Source: Chryseobacterium angstadtii (lineage in GTDB: Bacteria > Bacteroidota > Bacteroidia > Flavobacteriales > Weeksellaceae). Taken from it: 64,000 bases of DNA. Both the position numbers and the translations under genes were made by a program. How positions within the stretch are numbered: position 1 is the stretch's first letter; each line of letters opens with the position of its first letter. The DNA is taken from contig NZ_LFND01000002.1 of the NCBI RefSeq assembly GCF_001045465.1, forward strand, positions 124,001 to 188,000. The letters are read 5' to 3'. A model generated the notes under the pieces. It made no database searches. It was not told the origin of the DNA and saw only the letters and a list, made by a program, of their open reading frames with translations. Below are positions 59,951-64,000 of this stretch, piece by piece.

Positions 59951-60109
59951 TTATATTTCCTCACAATTTGGCAGGTGTACTATCTCAGTAACCTTCAAAC
60001 ATACCTGATTACAGCAGATATTAAGAGGTGGACATTTACGGTCAACTGAACATGCCATATTGCCGCTGCCTTTGATGATTTTCAAATCTTCTCTTGATAA
60101 TTTTTTCAT
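59951..60109 (-). CDS. bacteriocin-like cysteine-rich peptide with double-glycine-type leader
   Basis: ATG at 60109, TAA at 59953-59951; 52 residues. The leader MKKLSREDLKIIKGSG fits the Bacteroidota bacteriocin-like leader pattern (MKxLSREELKxIxGG), here ending GSG rather than GG. The mature part contains six cysteines (Cys20, 26, 32, 33, 37, 49), enough for three disulfides or modification. It lies alone between the family 2 terminator and PafA. No ABC peptidase-transporter gene was seen nearby. Family knowledge: such precursors are exported and cleaved after the double-glycine site; activity here is not shown. Confidence 0.8.
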   Translation of the reverse strand: MKKLSREDLKIIKGSGNMACSVDRKCPPLNICCNQVCLKVTEIVHLPNCEEI

Positions 60110-60253
60110 GGTTATAATTTTTTTTATTAATTTTTCAAATATAAAAATATATCCCTGAAGTTAGAATTAATATTCAAACAAAATTTTCAGAATGTTCATG
60201 GCCTTAAAACTTCGGTTTCATTTTTTTATGCATCAGGAGAGATGTAACAAAAA

Positions 60254-60280
60254 AACATTCCCCGAAAGGAATGTTTTGTA
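60254..60280 (-). terminator. pafA terminator
   Basis: Stem aacattcc/ggaatgtt followed by a T-tract on the minus strand, 25-50 bases past the PafA stop. Confidence 0.82.
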
Positions 60281-60303
60281 TACTATTAATATAAGGTTTT
60301 AAC

Positions 60304-61950
60304 TTATCTTCCAATAACTTCTGTGATCGGGTTTCCTACATTTCCGCTTGGGAACTGAATTTTCAATAAAGATGAAACGGTAGGAGCAATATCAGTCATG
60401 TTATAGGCTTTGTTGCTTTCTCCTTTCTGAATTCCCCAGCCCATAAAAATCAATGGAATGTGGGAATCATAAGAATTCCATACGCTGTGTGTGGTTCCGG
60501 TTTTAGAATATGGAGGCAGCATAGAATCGTGTGAGATCAGCTGGATATCACCGCTTCTCTGTCTGTTGATTCCGTTGATAATTCTTTGTTTGATAGGTTC
60601 CGGAATCGTAGCTTCCTGTACTTCGTCTACAGATACGGCATAAAGAACGGTAGGGTCTTTCTGAAGTTCTTTGATGGTAAAGTCTCTCAGATCATCCAAT
60701 TCAATTTTGTTGTCCTGCATCAGCTTTCTGTCGAAATAAATCTGATAATTGTCTACGGCATTAATAAGCTTGTCTACTCCGAATTTATCTTTCAGTTTCT
60801 GATTGATATCTTTTTCCATTCCTTCCCCGAAGAATCCTGTTGCAATCTTATGTTCTTTCAGGAAGCCTACTGAATGAGCTCCTCCATGATCTGCAGAAAG
60901 GAAAACGGTATATTCTCCTTTTCCTACTTTGGAATCCAGATAATTGAAAAATTCAGCCAGATCTTTGTCCAGTCTTATATAAACATCTTCCACTTCAATA
61001 GAATTCGGGCCAAATTTATGACCTGCATAATCGGTAGAAGCTAAATTGATTGCCAGGAAATCCGTCACCGGATCACTTCCCAGTTTTTCACCTTCCACAG
61101 AAGCTTCAGCAAGTTTCAGAGTCAATGTATTTCCAAAAGGAGTATAACGGATATTGTCTTTTTTGGTCTGATAATCCTGAGCTAAATTACTGTAAGGGAA
61201 AACCGGCGTTTTTGCACTTCCCAGTAATCCTTCCCATGGAGAATTATCCGGCGAGCTTTCTGTGTATTGATTGATAGGAAGTAATGTGTTCCATCCGTTG
61301 GCCACTAATTTTTCAGGCAGGTTCTGAGAATTGAAGGATTTTACCCATTGAGGCAGATCATTCATATACCAGCTGCTCGTAATGAAATTTCCGGTACTGT
61401 CATCAAACCAGAAAGCTCCGTTGGGTGTATGCCCCGCAGGAAGAATAGAAGCACGGTCTTTCAGTGAAACCCCGATCACTTTTCCCTGGAAATTGGTAGC
61501 CAGTCTTAATTCATCGGTTACGGTTGTAGACCAAAGGTTTTTAGGAGAATGACTTCCTATTTTAGCGTTGGTGGTGCCTACAGGCTGAACAGTCTCATCT
61601 GTGGTACAATATACATTTTTTCCGGTTTCTTTATCCGTCCAGTCGTTTCCGGCAATCCCGTGGATCGCAGGTACAGAACCCGTATAGATGCAGGTATGTC
61701 CCAAAGCCGTAATGGTAGGTACGTAAGGGATGTGCACGTTATTTAAAGAATATCCGGTATTCAGAAGCCTCTTGAAGCCATCATTTCCATATTTTCCGTA
61801 AAAACGGTACAGATAATCCCACCTCATCTGGTCTACGACCAATCCTACTACTAATTTTGGTCTTTCTACCTGAGAATTTTTACTCTTCTGAGCATTGATT
61901 GTAATTACAGACAGTAAAGCCGCTGCTGCAATTGAAATTTTCCTAAGCAT
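60304..61950 (-). CDS. pafA: alkaline phosphatase PafA
   Basis: A 548-residue exported phosphomonoesterase (signal ending TINAQ, residue ~21). All PafA active-site residues are found two positions later than in the well-studied Elizabethkingia enzyme: Asp40, Thr81 nucleophile in VPTITALGHT, Asn102, Lys164 and Arg166 in VSLKDRAS, Asp307 and His311 in STDYAGH, Asp354/His355 in SADHGG, and His488. This set binds two zinc ions and the phosphate. PafA is phosphate-insensitive, making phosphate from diverse esters in the periplasm. Own terminator; monocistronic. Confidence 0.96.
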   Translation of the reverse strand: MLRKISIAAAALLSVITINAQKSKNSQVERPKLVVGLVVDQMRWDYLYRFYGKYGNDGFKRLLNTGYSLNNVHIPYVPTITALGHTCIYTGSVPAIHGIAGNDWTDKETGKNVYCTTDETVQPVGTTNAKIGSHSPKNLWSTTVTDELRLATNFQGKVIGVSLKDRASILPAGHTPNGAFWFDDSTGNFITSSWYMNDLPQWVKSFNSQNLPEKLVANGWNTLLPINQYTESSPDNSPWEGLLGSAKTPVFPYSNLAQDYQTKKDNIRYTPFGNTLTLKLAEASVEGEKLGSDPVTDFLAINLASTDYAGHKFGPNSIEVEDVYIRLDKDLAEFFNYLDSKVGKGEYTVFLSADHGGAHSVGFLKEHKIATGFFGEGMEKDINQKLKDKFGVDKLINAVDNYQIYFDRKLMQDNKIELDDLRDFTIKELQKDPTVLYAVSVDEVQEATIPEPIKQRIINGINRQRSGDIQLISHDSMLPPYSKTGTTHSVWNSYDSHIPLIFMGWGIQKGESNKAYNMTDIAPTVSSLLKIQFPSGNVGNPITEVIGR

Positions 61951-62156
61951 CTAGTACATTTTTGTTGACCACAAATTTACGGGTTTTGAAAGTTTTGGCG
62001 TGTGAAATTTTATTAAATTTAAATTAATCCATTTTGTCTTCTGCTGTCATTCTTTTTTACGGTAAAAAAATACTTTTTTAAAGCTGACATATAATCTAAC
62101 CGGCTAATAACAGATGCCCTGCAATAAAATTTACTTATTTTTACATCTAATAATTA

Positions 62157-63233
62157 ATGACCAAACTTATGTTTAAATACATTTCTTTCTTTCTAATTTT
62201 TATTATCGTTAAAACAAGTGCACAAATCAATAAACAGCAATTAATTGATAATTGGGCACTGTCAAAATCCTGTATGCTTGATGGAAGCAGGGATCTTTCA
62301 CAAAACTCTGAAAGATTTTTAATATGGAAACTCTCAGATAACAAACTTTGCGAGTATTCTAATCCTATATTTGAAGATCAGAAAGTATGTTATGACATAA
62401 AAATAGAAAATAAAGATATCAGAACCTCACCAAAAACATCCTATGAAATTGAAAGACTAACCGGTGACACTTTGATTGTTATTAATAGAATAGAAGGAGT
62501 TACCGCAAATGATAAAATAAAAAAGATGTCATTCATACGAACATCAAAATTCCAAAAAGAGTATCTCAAGACCGTAAGTAATGATAGCACCGCAATGGCT
62601 ACTACATATTTTACACCTTCGCTAAAAAAGAATATTTTCTCTGATATTTTAGAACGCTCTATGACGAATAATGATCGTGATCTTAATATCAAAGGAAGCA
62701 TTATAATTTATCCAAAGAAACAAAAAGTAGAGTTTCAGTATGAAAATGTAACTGGATCTAAAAACAATGTAAAAGGCATAGAATTTTTAAAATCAAATAT
62801 TGAAAGTAGTTATCATCTATGGAATTTAAAAGGTTTTGAAAAATTTGAGCAGGTAATAATTCCATATCATATAGAAACACAAATTAAATATGTGGATACA
62901 TTTAAAGGTTCTACAATGAAATTCGCTTTTTTTAATAATGCTCGTAAAGACTTGAATAAAGTCCCTGTAACAATAAAAGATAAAATATTGTCTGATGAAA
63001 CCTACAATAAAGCTATGGATCCTATTGATAAACAAAAATTAGATAAAGCCATAGAATTATTTAATAAAGCATTTGACCTAGATAATACAAATGTAGATGC
63101 CTTGTATAATGTGACATCTATAAGTCTGAATAAAAAAGATATGACTACAGCGTGCACTGCTTTGAAAAGACTGAAGAATCTTGAACAGGTTGAAGGAACA
63201 AAACTTTTTAATGATTTATGTTCAAAAAACTGA
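62157..63233 (+). CDS. hypothetical exported protein with C-terminal TPR
   Basis: A 358-residue protein with a signal peptide (~1-22, ending KTSAQ; ATG at 62169 is an equally plausible start). The N-terminal region begins QLIDNWALSKSCML and includes FLIWKLSDNKLC, a lipocalin-like start typical of small Flavobacteriia exported proteins. The C-terminal ~60 residues carry a TPR-like unit (KLDKAIELFNKAFDLDNTN, DALYNVTSISLNKKDMTTAC). No family name can be given with confidence. Codon use is more AT-rich than in the neighbours. Confidence 0.78.
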   Translation: MTKLMFKYISFFLIFIIVKTSAQINKQQLIDNWALSKSCMLDGSRDLSQNSERFLIWKLSDNKLCEYSNPIFEDQKVCYDIKIENKDIRTSPKTSYEIERLTGDTLIVINRIEGVTANDKIKKMSFIRTSKFQKEYLKTVSNDSTAMATTYFTPSLKKNIFSDILERSMTNNDRDLNIKGSIIIYPKKQKVEFQYENVTGSKNNVKGIEFLKSNIESSYHLWNLKGFEKFEQVIIPYHIETQIKYVDTFKGSTMKFAFFNNARKDLNKVPVTIKDKILSDETYNKAMDPIDKQKLDKAIELFNKAFDLDNTNVDALYNVTSISLNKKDMTTACTALKRLKNLEQVEGTKLFNDLCSKN

Positions 63234-63330
63234 TTCGTTTTGACATGTAATTATCTGATTTACCAATATTATGATTTTAGTAATATACTGATCACTTAAA
63301 TCTCCGAAAACCTCATTAAAAAATTATATT

Positions 63331-63723
63331 ATGATTCAATTCAAATACGTTATTCTCTACGTAGAAGATGTTGAAAAATCAATGAAATTTTATCAGGATA
63401 CGTTTGATATTCCGGTTAAATTCATCACTCCGGAAAGGGATTACGGAGAACTTCTTACAGGAGAAACCAGCCTTTCTTTCGCTTCAATAGCTCTGGCAGA
63501 ATCCAATATAAAAAAAGGATTCTCACTTCCCCAATCCGTGGAAAAACCTTTTGGAATCGAATTGGGATTTACGACCGATGATGTTGAAAAGCTTGTAGAA
63601 AAAGCGATTAAAAATGGGGCTGTTCTTTATGAAGATGTTGCCGTAAAACCATGGGGTCAGAAAGTGGCGTATATTCAGGATCCCGACAAGTATTTAGTAG
63701 AAATCTGTACAGAAATTCAATAA
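63331..63723 (+). CDS. VOC (glyoxalase/bleomycin resistance) family protein
   Basis: A 130-residue vicinal-oxygen-chelate fold protein: FKYVILYVEDVEKSMKFYQDTFDI start, GELLTGETSLSFAS centre, and the YIQDPDKYLVEICTEIQ end with the likely metal-binding Glu. Family members include glyoxalase I, dioxygenases and antibiotic-binding proteins; the substrate is unknown. Cytoplasmic. The next gene begins 22 bases after its stop. Confidence 0.92.
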   Translation: MIQFKYVILYVEDVEKSMKFYQDTFDIPVKFITPERDYGELLTGETSLSFASIALAESNIKKGFSLPQSVEKPFGIELGFTTDDVEKLVEKAIKNGAVLYEDVAVKPWGQKVAYIQDPDKYLVEICTEIQ

Positions 63724-63745
63724 AATCCACTATATCTACCTTTCC

Positions 63746-64000
63746 ATGAACATTAAAAAACTTGAAAAACTGACTGAAAATCCTACATCCGACTGGGGAA
63801 TTAACGGATATACGACCAACACGATATTATCCGTCTCTTTTGTTGAGTTTGGAGGTTCTTTTGAATTTATTTTAAAAGAAAAATCTCTTCCCTACACCAA
63901 AGTCTGGAAAACCGGTTCCGATGATATTGATGAGCTTAATGAAATGATTGAAAAGGGACATTCTTTCGGAGCTTTTGAAGAAAATAAGCTTACAGGCTGG
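63746..64000 (+). CDS. GNAT-like acetyltransferase, 5' part (truncated by window end)
   Basis: ATG at 63746; 85 codons read to the window edge without a stop, starting MNIKKLEKLTENPTSDWGIN and reaching SFGAFEENKLTGW. The last segment resembles the beta4 strand of a GNAT fold (AFEENKLTGW, cf. VAEEDGKLVGF types). The 3' part is missing, so the acetyl-CoA loop cannot be seen. Confidence 0.65.
   Translation, partial: MNIKKLEKLTENPTSDWGINGYTTNTILSVSFVEFGGSFEFILKEKSLPYTKVWKTGSDDIDELNEMIEKGHSFGAFEENKLTGW

Overview
The window is a low-G+C chromosome segment that looks like a member of the Flavobacteriia, most probably Chryseobacterium or a close relative (Weeksellaceae). Supporting this are the gliding-motility genes gldB and gldC, two proteins with type IX secretion (T9SS) sorting tails, a PafA-type phosphatase, a Bacteroidota-type type VI secretion (T6SS) cargo cluster, and promoters of the TTG-N19-TAnnTTTG type. 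No rRNA, tRNA, CRISPR array or classical insertion sequence was seen. Most genes are intact and the gene order looks chromosomal.

Layout. 1-10.3 kb (mostly minus strand): a macroglobulin-like/TonB-plug surface protein, two paralogous amidohydrolases flanking an AraC regulator, then hemL, a LysM glucosaminidase and a PLP-dependent deaminase. 10.3-14 kb: intergenic repeats, a small HExxH protein, a cysteine-motif protein, a DUF4136 lipoprotein and a T9SS-secreted endonuclease. 14.2-28 kb: one long minus-strand run with Hcp (TssD), VgrG, a PAAR-like DUF4280 protein, a DUF2235 lipase, an OmpA-domain giant without signal peptide, a LysM protein, several small membrane proteins or lipoproteins, and finally GIDE-like and LemA genes. 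No T6SS core (sheath, baseplate, ClpV) is present, so this is a satellite spike/effector/immunity cluster. 28-38 kb: DUF2752, an old-yellow-enzyme reductase, cytidine deaminase, a cobalamin riboswitch driving a BtuB-like receptor and a beta-propeller lipoprotein, CCA-adding enzyme, TsaC-type protein and small enzymes. 38-47 kb: metB-like gene, gldC, an ABC transporter whose permease is fused to a thioredoxin domain, gldB, two acetyltransferases and nadE. 47.2-48.5 kb: a secreted barnase-like RNase and its barstar, split by a 407-bp unit made of a GIY-YIG nuclease gene between perfect 33-bp inverted repeats. 48.8-59.8 kb: two different tandem triplets of secreted paralogs flanking a HAF-repeat T9SS protein and a pair of TPR membrane proteins, one with an AraC DNA-binding domain. 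59.9-64 kb: a previously easy-to-miss 52-residue cysteine-rich bacteriocin-like peptide, PafA, a TPR protein, a VOC protein and a truncated acetyltransferase.

How the parts relate. Interbacterial competition is a recurrent theme: the T6SS cargo island, the barnase/barstar pair and the double-glycine-like peptide. The most unusual structure is the GIY-YIG/inverted-repeat unit between toxin and antitoxin, which looks like a minimal mobile or self-spreading repeat. A second set of repeats (a ~115-bp element in two copies, paired ggctaaagcc motifs, an 8-bp tandem array, and a tttaacctga-type motif) sits in the longer intergenic gaps.
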